Assembly: GCA_003243865.1 (NCBI GenBank)
Contig: QHBQ01000268.1
Span: 1-12,056 of the forward strand
Reading direction: 5' to 3'
DNA: 12,056 nucleotides
From: Candidatus Chloroheliales bacterium
Lineage (GTDB): Bacteria; Chloroflexota; Chloroflexia; QHBQ01
The position numbers and the translations under genes are program-made. Every line of letters starts with the position of its first letter. Position 1 is the stretch's first letter. The notes below the pieces were generated by a model, which did not search any database, was not told the DNA's origin, and saw only the letters and a list, made by a program, of their open reading frames with translations. This document shows positions 1 to 6,700 of this stretch, one piece after another.

Positions 1-92
1 CGCGCTTCGCAATGTGCAAGAGCCAATAGTTAGCCAAACTACATCTGAAGAAGTAATTTCTCAGGTAATGGTTAATTTTCTTAAGGTTAGCG

Positions 93-122
93 TTGACGTA
101 ATTAAGCATTTAGTGGTATAAT
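93..122 (+). promoter_or_regulatory. sigma70-type promoter for the drrA-drrB-like operon
   Basis: A -35 box TTGACG (93-98) and a perfect -10 box TATAAT (117-122) are separated by 18 bases. The -10 is preceded by TGG, an extended -10 element. Transcription should start near 129, giving a leader of about 55 bases before the ATG at 185. The 10-mer GTGGTATAAT recurs exactly at the promoter in front of the aldolase gene. Confidence 0.75.
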
Positions 123-184
123 TCCATCGCAGCAAATGAACATCAGCAAGGCTGTTGCATAAACAATCAGCAAGGAGGCATTAA

Positions 185-1303
185 ATGACCGTAACCGAAA
201 CCCAGATCAGTAAAGTAGTCGTACCCTCAGCCAACGGCAGCCAACCCACCACCTACCCCAGCGGCAAGCCACGTATCGTTCACACCGAGCAGCTAACCAA
301 GCTCTATGGCCAGGTCCGCGCCGTAGACGGGGTCAACTTCGATGTGCAAGAGGGTGAAATCTTCGGCTTCCTCGGCCCCAACGGCGCAGGCAAAAGCACC
401 ACCATCAAGATGCTCACCACCCTGGTCAAGCCCACAGCGGGACGCGCCACCGTGGTTGGTTACGACCTGGCAACCCAGCAGAACCAGATTCGCAACGTGA
501 TTGGCTATGTGGCCCAGGAGATCGGCGTGGACAACCGCGCCAGCGGGCGCGAGAACCTGGAGATGCAGGGCCACCTCTACCACATGAGCAACGCGGAAAT
601 CAAGCAGCGAGTAGACGAGCTGCTCGAACTGGTAGATCTGGCCAAGGATGCCAAAAAGCTGGCGGCTGCGTACTCCGGTGGGATGCGCAAGCGCCTCGAC
701 ATTGCCACTGGCCTGATCCACCGCCCCAAGCTGCTGTTCCTCGACGAGCCGACCACCGGCCTCGATCCGCAGACCCGCGCCAACCTTTGGGAGTACATCC
801 GCCGCCTTAACCAGGAGCAGGGTGTAACTATCTTCCTCACCACCCACTATCTGGAAGAGGCCGACCGCCTCTGTAACCGTATTGCGATCATTGACAACGG
901 CAAGATTATGGCGCTCGATACCCCCAGCAAGCTGAAGGATGAGGTCAGCGGCGACGTGATCAGCATCACTTTCGACAACGCCGAGCTGCCAGCCGACCCT
1001 GCCAAGCGCGAGGCCGCCCAAGCGGCGCTCTCCGGCCAGCCCTGGGTGACCGACATCAAGCAGTCGGACAAGGGCGGGCTGAATGTCTACGTAAGCGGCG
1101 GCGAAACCGCGATGCCGCAACTACTGCGCCTACTCGATCAGCACAACCTGCCAGTCGTCTCCATTTCGATGAGCCGCCCCAGCCTCGATGATGTGTTCCT
1201 CAAGTATACCGGCCACCAGATGCGCGACGAAGCCGCCAGCGGGATGCCCAGCATGGCCGCGATGGGCATGAACTGGGGCGGTGGGAAGCGTAAAGGCCGC
1301 TGA
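185..1303 (+). CDS. DrrA-family ABC transporter ATP-binding protein
   Basis: This is the cytoplasmic ATPase of an ABC-2 type exporter, the family that includes daunorubicin-resistance DrrA. Visible motifs are Walker A GPNGAGKST (residues 64-72), Q-loop Gln111, ABC signature YSGGMRKR (163-170), Walker B LLFLDEP (183-189), GLDP D-loop (192-195) and switch His221 in TTHYLEEAD. The region after about 255 is the accessory C-terminal domain typical of this family and ends in SLDDVFLKYTG (333-343). The protein has 372 residues, somewhat longer than many relatives, because of a polar N-terminal extension of about 30 residues and a Met/Gly-rich, basic C-terminal tail. The start is set by AAGGAGG (172-178), six bases before ATG. 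The permease gene follows 106 bases downstream, so the two very probably form one exporter. The substrate cannot be read from sequence; lipids, glycolipids, antibiotics or polysaccharides are all exported by relatives. Confidence 0.95.
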   Translation: MTVTETQISKVVVPSANGSQPTTYPSGKPRIVHTEQLTKLYGQVRAVDGVNFDVQEGEIFGFLGPNGAGKSTTIKMLTTLVKPTAGRATVVGYDLATQQNQIRNVIGYVAQEIGVDNRASGRENLEMQGHLYHMSNAEIKQRVDELLELVDLAKDAKKLAAAYSGGMRKRLDIATGLIHRPKLLFLDEPTTGLDPQTRANLWEYIRRLNQEQGVTIFLTTHYLEEADRLCNRIAIIDNGKIMALDTPSKLKDEVSGDVISITFDNAELPADPAKREAAQAALSGQPWVTDIKQSDKGGLNVYVSGGETAMPQLLRLLDQHNLPVVSISMSRPSLDDVFLKYTGHQMRDEAASGMPSMAAMGMNWGGGKRKGR

Positions 1304-1304
1304 T

Positions 1305-1380
1305 CATCCCTCCCCCGATATCGGGGAGGCTGTGCAAAACCCCTCCCCCATCGGGGGAGGCTAGGTGGGGGAGAGTCCCT
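1305..1380. repeat. GC-rich palindromic intergenic repeat between exporter genes
   Basis: Two related hairpins lie side by side. The first is CCTCCCC (1309-1315) against GGGGAGG (1323-1329). The second is a perfect 8-bp stem, CCTCCCCC (1342-1349) against GGGGGAGG (1353-1360), with loop ATC. A further GGTGGGGGAGAG tract follows. The two arms share the core CCTCCCC/GGGGAGG, so the segment is a doubled palindromic unit. It resembles the dispersed CCTCCCCC...GGGGGAGG...GGTGGGGG intergenic repeats seen in many GC-rich bacterial genomes; that membership is inferred from memory. Lying inside an operon, it could affect mRNA processing or partial termination, which would change the ATPase-to-permease ratio. 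Confidence 0.65.
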
Positions 1381-1409
1381 ACCTACAAACATAAGGGAGG
1401 ACTTTTAAC

Positions 1410-2207
1410 ATGAATACACTTGCCGACATCTATTACCTGACCAAGCGCAACCTGATCGCCAGTGTGCGCATCCCCGTGATGCTGGTGTTCACCATCGTGC
1501 AGCCGCTGCTCTGGCTGATCCTGTTCAGCCAGCTATTCAAGAATATGGTTAGCCAGATGGCAAACGCGCCGGGCGGCAACCCCTACGGCACCAACAACTT
1601 CCTCGACTTCTTCGTTCCCGCCATCATCATGCAAACGGTGCTGTTCAGCGGGGCGTGGAGCGGCACCAGCATCATCACCGATATGGACATGGGCGTGCTG
1701 GACAAGATGATGGCAACTCCAGTCAGCCGCGTGGCGATCATTCTAAGTCGGATGTTCGCCTCAGTGCTGTACTCGATGCTGCAGGTGACTATCATCTTCA
1801 TAGTCGCTTTCATCATGGGCTTCCAGAGCGCCAGCGGCGTCAGCGCGATACTGATTACCTACCTAATCGCCTTCCTGTTCGGGCTGGGCATCTGCGGCCT
1901 CAGTATGCTGATCGCAGTTTGGACCAAGCGCAGCGAGGCGATCATGTCGGTCAGCACCTTCGTCACCATGCCGATGTTCATGCTCTCCGGCTCGTTCCTG
2001 CCACTGGCGCTGATCGGCGGCTGGGTCGCCAACGTCGCCAAGTTCAACCCGCTGAATTATGCCCTCGATGCGGTGCGCGGGCCGATCCTACGCGACTCGA
2101 TTGATTGGGGAACGTTCAGCTTCTCGGTGATCATCCTCGTCATCATCGCGGCGGTGTTCGTCACCGCCTCCACCTACATATTCCGCACCCGCCTATCGGC
2201 GGCCTAG
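1410..2207 (+). CDS. DrrB-family ABC-2 type transporter permease
   Basis: This is the membrane subunit partner of the preceding ATPase, an ABC-2 permease of 265 residues, a normal length for the family. Six hydrophobic segments are visible at roughly residues 22-42, 68-88, 113-137, 145-170, 177-203 and 236-257. Family hallmarks include the amphipathic segment GVLDKMMATPVSR (95-107), which follows the second helix in DrrB-like proteins, and the conserved FNPLNYALDAVRG (212-224) before the last helix. The start is supported by AAGGGAGG (1393-1400), nine bases before ATG. It has no promoter of its own that I can see, so it is probably co-transcribed with the ATPase gene through the palindromic repeat. 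Two ATPase and two permease copies would be expected to form the exporter. The transported compound is unknown. Confidence 0.93.
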   Translation: MNTLADIYYLTKRNLIASVRIPVMLVFTIVQPLLWLILFSQLFKNMVSQMANAPGGNPYGTNNFLDFFVPAIIMQTVLFSGAWSGTSIITDMDMGVLDKMMATPVSRVAIILSRMFASVLYSMLQVTIIFIVAFIMGFQSASGVSAILITYLIAFLFGLGICGLSMLIAVWTKRSEAIMSVSTFVTMPMFMLSGSFLPLALIGGWVANVAKFNPLNYALDAVRGPILRDSIDWGTFSFSVIILVIIAAVFVTASTYIFRTRLSAA

Positions 2208-2243
2208 AGCGCCAGTTCTGCTGTTATAGCAGCCTTAAGTTTG

Positions 2244-2252
2244 TGGTATAAT
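2244..2252 (+). promoter_or_regulatory. extended -10 promoter for the aldolase gene
   Basis: TGG directly followed by TATAAT (2247-2252) makes an extended -10 element. No convincing -35 box lies 16-18 bases upstream (the best is TTATAG at 2224-2229), as is common for extended -10 promoters. The 10-mer GTGGTATAAT is identical to that of the promoter at 113-122. Initiation would be near 2259. Confidence 0.55.
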
Positions 2253-2274
2253 CAGCAGCACACGTTTCGGCTAC

Positions 2275-2293
2275 GGCGCACTTTGAGTGCGCC
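2275..2293 (+). promoter_or_regulatory. perfect leader hairpin before the aldolase gene
   Basis: GGCGCACT (2275-2282) pairs perfectly with AGTGCGCC (2286-2293) around a TTG loop, followed by only three T residues. It sits about 15 bases after the predicted transcription start and about 33 bases before the ATG. It may terminate read-through from the exporter operon, attenuate the aldolase transcript, or stabilise its 5' end. The short T run argues against a strong intrinsic terminator. Confidence 0.5.
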
Positions 2294-2326
2294 TTTGCCA
2301 TTTTCCCGCTCAGGAAGGGGATAAAG

Positions 2327-2977
2327 ATGGAAGCAAAGCAGGGCGAAGCAGCGGGATACGCGCTGGCTCGCATCGAGCGTGAGCGGGTGATGGTCATCCT
2401 GCGCGGCCTGCCCACCGCTGCCACCCTACACATCGGCGCGGCGATGCTTGCGGGTGGCATAAGCGCGATTGAGATGACCATGAATTCGGAGCGGCCGCTC
2501 GACAGCATCAGCGCATTGCGCGAGAAGTTCGGCGATGAAGCCCTCATCGGCGCTGGCACCGTCCTCAGCCCGGCCCAGGCTCGCGCTTCGGTGCAGGCTG
2601 GCGCACAGTTCCTGGTCAGCCCCAATCTCGACGCCGAGGTGATGAAGACGGCGGCGCAGCTTGGCGTACTGATGATACCCGGCGTGATGACCCCGACCGA
2701 ACTGGCCGAGGCGCTGAAGCTGGGCGCGAGTCTGGTCAAGGTCTTCCCCGCTCGCGTGCTCGGCCCCGATTACTTTCGTGCTCTGCTCGGTCCCTTCAGG
2801 GGTGTACATCTGGCCGCCACCGGCCTGCCAGTCGAAGCCTGCCCCGACTTCCTCCGCGCCGGGGCCAGGGCAGTCGCGGTCGGCGACGCGCTGCTCGATC
2901 CTGGCCTGGTCGCCGCGTCCCGCTGGGGCGAGCTAACCCTGCGCGCCCGCAAGCTGGTGGCTGATTGTAGGATTTAG
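2327..2977 (+). CDS. eda: 2-dehydro-3-deoxy-phosphogluconate (KDPG/KHG-type) aldolase
   Basis: This is a class I aldolase of the KDPG/KHG/KDPGal family. Family members cleave 2-keto-3-deoxy-6-phosphogluconate to pyruvate and glyceraldehyde-3-phosphate in the Entner-Doudoroff route, or act on related keto-acids from uronates or galactonate. The Schiff-base lysine is Lys138 in LVKVFPA, and the general base glutamate is Glu49 in IEMTMNS. Other family motifs are ILRG (24-27), GAGTVL (75-80), SPN (98-100), PGVMTPTE (118-125) and a C-terminal VGDALL (185-190). The 216-residue length is typical. The usual Thr-Gly-Gly of the phosphate region reads Ala-Thr-Gly-Leu (164-167), so the exact substrate is uncertain. 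A purine-rich site (AGGAAGGGG, 2312-2320) precedes the ATG. The gene has its own promoter and no pathway neighbours in the window, so its symbol is assigned by family only. Confidence 0.88.
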   Translation: MEAKQGEAAGYALARIERERVMVILRGLPTAATLHIGAAMLAGGISAIEMTMNSERPLDSISALREKFGDEALIGAGTVLSPAQARASVQAGAQFLVSPNLDAEVMKTAAQLGVLMIPGVMTPTELAEALKLGASLVKVFPARVLGPDYFRALLGPFRGVHLAATGLPVEACPDFLRAGARAVAVGDALLDPGLVAASRWGELTLRARKLVADCRI

Positions 2978-2983
2978 CGCACC

Positions 2984-3008
2984 AGGGCGAGCCGCCGCCC
3001 GCCCCTAC
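2984..3008. repeat. short GC-rich imperfect palindrome after the aldolase gene
   Basis: AGGGCG at 2984-2989 can pair imperfectly with the CGCCCCT-like arm near 2999-3006 around a GC-rich centre. It lies just after the aldolase stop codon and ends in CCCCTACG, which resembles dispersed intergenic palindromes of GC-rich genomes. It could act as a weak terminator, but no T run follows. Confidence 0.3.
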
Positions 3009-3051
3009 GATGAAACAATAACTTGCGACACATCCGCATTATTCGGTACGA

Positions 3052-3080
3052 TTGACATTAGCCCTGCACCTCGCTACAAT
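3052..3080 (+). promoter_or_regulatory. strong sigma70-type promoter for the small membrane protein
   Basis: A perfect -35 box TTGACA (3052-3057) and TACAAT (3075-3080) are separated by the optimal 17 bases. Transcription should start near 3087, leaving a 30-base leader that holds the AAAGGAG ribosome binding site (3103-3109). This is the closest match to consensus in the window. Confidence 0.8.
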
Positions 3081-3116
3081 AGCCTTACCCTAACCGCAAC
3101 CCAAAGGAGCAACGCA

Positions 3117-3545
3117 ATGCCGCGTCTCACCCTTAAAGTGCAGGAGATATATGTCCGCTGGGTGGCGATCATCTATCTCATCCTCGCCAGCATCGGCCTC
3201 ACCAGCGTCAGCGCGGGCATTACCGGCTACCCCTTCCAACTTGACTTCTGGGGTATGTCGGGTCTGCACGATAACCCCGGCCTGGTGATTATCTACCTCA
3301 TCATCGGTGGGCTGGCGGCGCTGGTTGGCTTCCTGATTGGCACACCGGAGCCAGCCTATAGCTTCACGCTGGTGGTTGGCCCGCTGCTCATCCTAATTGG
3401 GCTGGTCGGCTTCATCAGCGCCAGCTACTTCGGGCTGCTTGGCCGGGGGGCTGGCATTGGCGACGACATCCTCAACCTCATCATCGGCGCGATTGGCCTC
3501 TATATCGTGCTGACCCGGCGAATGAGGTTGGGGGGGGTGGATTGA
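3117..3545 (+). CDS. small four-helix membrane protein of unknown function
   Basis: I do not recognise a named family with certainty. The 142-residue product has four hydrophobic segments at about residues 15-35, 55-75, 83-103 and 117-133, with a basic N-terminus (RLTLK) and a basic TRRMR stretch after the last helix. Both ends are therefore probably cytoplasmic. The loop after helix 1 contains YPFQLDFWGMSGLHDNPG, and small residues fill the helices. The layout recalls short four-helix proteins such as DUF4383, but this is only a shape-based guess. The start is fixed by AAAGGAG seven bases upstream and by the strong promoter at 3052-3080. It appears to be a single-gene transcription unit. No catalytic motif is visible. 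Confidence 0.8.
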   Translation: MPRLTLKVQEIYVRWVAIIYLILASIGLTSVSAGITGYPFQLDFWGMSGLHDNPGLVIIYLIIGGLAALVGFLIGTPEPAYSFTLVVGPLLILIGLVGFISASYFGLLGRGAGIGDDILNLIIGAIGLYIVLTRRMRLGGVD

Positions 3546-3548
3546 ATC

Positions 3549-3580
3549 ACGGAGGACACGGACAGGACGGAAGACACGGA
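3549..3580. repeat. imperfect direct repeat, 14-bp unit with 18-bp period
   Basis: ACGGAGGACACGGA (3549-3562) is repeated as ACGGAAGACACGGA (3567-3580) with one mismatch and a 4-base gap. The run starts immediately after the stop codon of the membrane protein. Similar CACGGAGGACACGGA tracts occur as dispersed intergenic repeats in some bacteria (from memory). No function is evident. Confidence 0.55.
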
Positions 3581-3603
3581 GGGGTAGCGTTCGGCACTAT
3601 TTC

Positions 3604-3633
3604 AGCAATTGCTCACAAAACTGCTCACAAAAC
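3604..3633. repeat. perfect 12-bp tandem repeat overlapping a 10-bp palindrome
   Basis: TGCTCACAAAAC occurs twice head to tail (3610-3621 and 3622-3633), with no mismatch. The first copy overlaps the perfect palindrome AGCAATTGCT (3604-3613). The cluster lies 20 bases before the candidate -35 box of the surface-protein gene, a position where activator or repressor sites are common. A regulator-binding role is inference. Confidence 0.6.
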
Positions 3634-3653
3634 CTATTGCCCTTCTAACCAAA

Positions 3654-3683
3654 TTGCTGTACGCTTAGGCTGTGTTCTATCTT
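3654..3683 (+). promoter_or_regulatory. weak candidate promoter for the SLH surface-protein gene
   Basis: TTGCTG (3654-3659) and TATCTT (3678-3683) are spaced by 18 bases. Initiation near 3690 would give a leader of about 28 bases ending in AAGGAGG. The boxes are poor matches, so an activator or another sigma factor may be involved. The repeat cluster at 3604-3633 lies just upstream. Confidence 0.35.
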
Positions 3684-3717
3684 GTTTGCCAGCCATAAAC
3701 CCAGCAAGGAGGTTGCA

Positions 3718-6700
3718 ATGATCCCCCCTAATCGTTACGCCTTTGGCCGCTCGGTGGCAGTGGCAGCGCTATTGACGCTGACTTTTGCCACCATCAGTCC
3801 GACTAGCGCCGCGCCCCCGCACGCTGGCAGCGCGGGTCAACCACCAGCGCCACCCGCAAGCCAACCCGGCAGGGCTAACCTTGTCGCTGCCGCCAATGGT
3901 GGCGCACACATCAACCCTGCGCTTACTACTACCCCTACTCCCCCATCCTGTCGCGGTTTCGGCTTTGCTCCAGAGGTCACTTATCCAGCTGGCAGCGGGC
4001 CAATTTCGCTGGCTGTTGCCGACTTCAATCGCGACGGCAAACCCGACCTTGCTGTTGCCGACTACTACGATACCATTTCCGTGCTGCTCGGCAACGGCGA
4101 TGGCAGCTTTGCCCCCGCTAGTAGCTACGCTTTCACCAGGTCAATCCGCGCGGTTGCCAGCGGCGACTTCAACAATGATGGTAAGCCTGACCTGGTGGTT
4201 GGCGAGGGTGACACCAACAGCCTAGCCGTGCTGCTCGGCAATGGTGATGGCACGTTCCAGCCTCCACTTAGATACACTGCTGGTCAGTACCCCTATTCAA
4301 TCGCTGTTGCCGACTTCAATGCCGATGGTAAGCCCGACCTGGCAGTGGCAAACTACACTTCCCAGGATGTATCGGTGCTGCTCGGCAATGGCGATGGCAG
4401 CTTCGGCGCTGCTACCAGCTATCCCCTCGGCTATCCGTTCCAAGTAGTTATTGCTGGCGATTGGAACCGCGACGGTAAGCTCGACCTGGCAGTTAGCACC
4501 GCCAGCAGCGACCTTATTTTCATACTTCTAGGCAACGGAGACGGTACGTTCCATTATACGGCTAGCTACCACGCAGGCAACAACATCACTGGCCTTACTA
4601 GCGCCGACTTCAATGCCGATGGCAAGCTCGACCTGGCTACCGCCAACTACTACTCCAATAGCGCCTCTGTGCTGCTGGGTAACGGCGATGGCAGCTTCGC
4701 CACCGCTGTCAATTATCCGATCGCCGATGGTGCATACAGCGTCGCCGCTGCCGATTTCAATCTAGATGGCATACCTGACCTCGCGCTTGGCGATGCCAAT
4801 GCTTATGCGATATCGGTGCTGCCAGGTAATGGCGATGGCGCCTTCCAGCCCTATATCAACTTCACCGCCGGGGGCTTCATTCGTGGCGTGGCTGCAGTAG
4901 ATCTCAATGCTGATGGCAAGCCCGACCTCGTCTCTGCCAACGTAGGCACGAACAACATCTCCGTGCTACTCAACACGTGCGAGAATCCTGCCACACCAAC
5001 CCCCACCATCACACCAATCCCAACCAACACACCCACCAATTCGTCCACCCCAACCTGGACTCCTGGCGGGCCTACAGCTACCCCCAGCAACACTCCGACC
5101 CCGACCTGGACGCCGTACCCGCGGCCGACTTGTTCGCCGGGTATATGTCCACGACTGCGAGCTTCACTTAGTGTTACCTCGGTTACCACTAACAGCATTG
5201 GCCTCCATGCTACCGCCGACTTTGTTCCCGGCTACAGTGGCACATTCAATTTCTACCGCTCCATCGCTGGCGGTGAGTCTAACTACATCGGCAGTGTGTA
5301 CGGGCAATACGCCGATATCCTTGACAGTAACCTGACTTGTGTCCCGTACTACTCTTACTATGCTCACGTTACCGAGGATGGCGGCTACCACGGGCCAGCC
5401 AACACTAATATCGTTAGCGCCACCCTCGCTTCATGCCCCACCATGACCCCCACACCAACGGTGACTGGCACGCCGCCGACTGCCACGCCGACCCCTTGCG
5501 GTTTTACTAACCTAATCACCAATGGTGGTTTCGAGACTGGCAGTTTTGCCCCTTGGGTAATATCTGATACTTGGCCCAGCCCGAGACTCGTCAATGGGGT
5601 CGTACACAGCGGGGCTTACTCCGCTTTGCTTGGCTCTTTTGAACAGGGAGGGCCTGCCGATAGCAGCATCTATCAGACCGTCGCTGTCCCGGCTGGCGGT
5701 GGTATGCTCTCTTTCTGGTACTTGCCCTGGTACGGGCCGGACCATAACAACAGCAACTACGACGACTCGCAGGATGTTTATATCGAGAACACTAGCGGTG
5801 CCATCCTCGCCATCGTCATGCAAAGGGCCGAGAACGACCGGGTCTGGAAGAACGTCACCTTCGATCTGACCCCCTTCGCCAGTCAAACTGTGCGTATAGT
5901 CCTCCTCGTTCAGCACCATTCTTATAACCCCGGCATCACTATGTACGTGGATGATGTCACCATCCCAGTACCCATGGCCTGTGGCACGCTATCGCCTACG
6001 CCATCGGCGACTAGCACGCCAACCGCCACCCCAACCGTGACTGGCACGCCGCCAACCGCCACCCCCACTTTCACGCCGCAACCCACAGTATGCCCCAACC
6101 CATTCATTGACATCGCAAACAACATCTTCTTCCACGCCATCAACTACCTGTACTGTCATGGTGTAATCAATGGCACCGACCCCACCCACTATAGCCCCGC
6201 TGGCACCGCTACTCGCGCTCAGTTCGCTAAAATCGTGGTGCTCGGCTTTGCGCTGCCACTCTACACTCCGCCCGGCAGTCAAACCTTTACCGATGTGCCG
6301 CCCAATTACTGGGCCTACACCTATATCGAGACCGGCTATCATGCCGGTATCCTCAACGGCTTCGATGCGGCTGGCTGTGCCGCACATGGCGCAGCCTACC
6401 CCTGTTACCTGCCCAACATCCCGATTACGCGCGGGCAGCTAACCAAGCTGGTGGTCAACGCTGCTCACTTCCCCTCCTACACCCCCACCAACGGGCAGAC
6501 CTTCAGCGATGTGCCACCCAGCAACGTCTTCTTCGTCAGCATCGAGACCGCGCACAACAAGGGGGTGATTAACGGCTATCCCGACGGCACCTTCCACCCC
6601 AACAACGACATCAGAAGAGATGAGATGGCCCAGATCATCTACGCCGCATTGCAGGTATCGGGGGCGACCCTCACCCCCACGCCAATGAGTAACGCAACTA

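Noticed and set aside
2..121. Open frame of 39 codons at the left edge, possibly the tail of an upstream gene
   Set aside because: It is AT-rich compared with the genes here, shows no codon preference, and overlaps the -35 and -10 boxes of the exporter promoter. Its end is the TAA within TATAAT.
293..1120. Minus-strand open frame opposite the ABC ATPase
   Set aside because: The plus strand encodes all ABC motifs here. The antisense frame has low-complexity composition and no motif.
3682..3717. Upstream TTG start for the SLH protein
   Set aside because: It would place 12 residues before the signal peptide and has no ribosome binding site, while ATG 3718 has AAGGAGG at ideal spacing.
4021..4944. 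Regular 147-base spacing as a possible CRISPR or VNTR array
   Set aside because: The periodicity is that of protein repeats; repeat and spacer parts are all coding and diverged at third positions.
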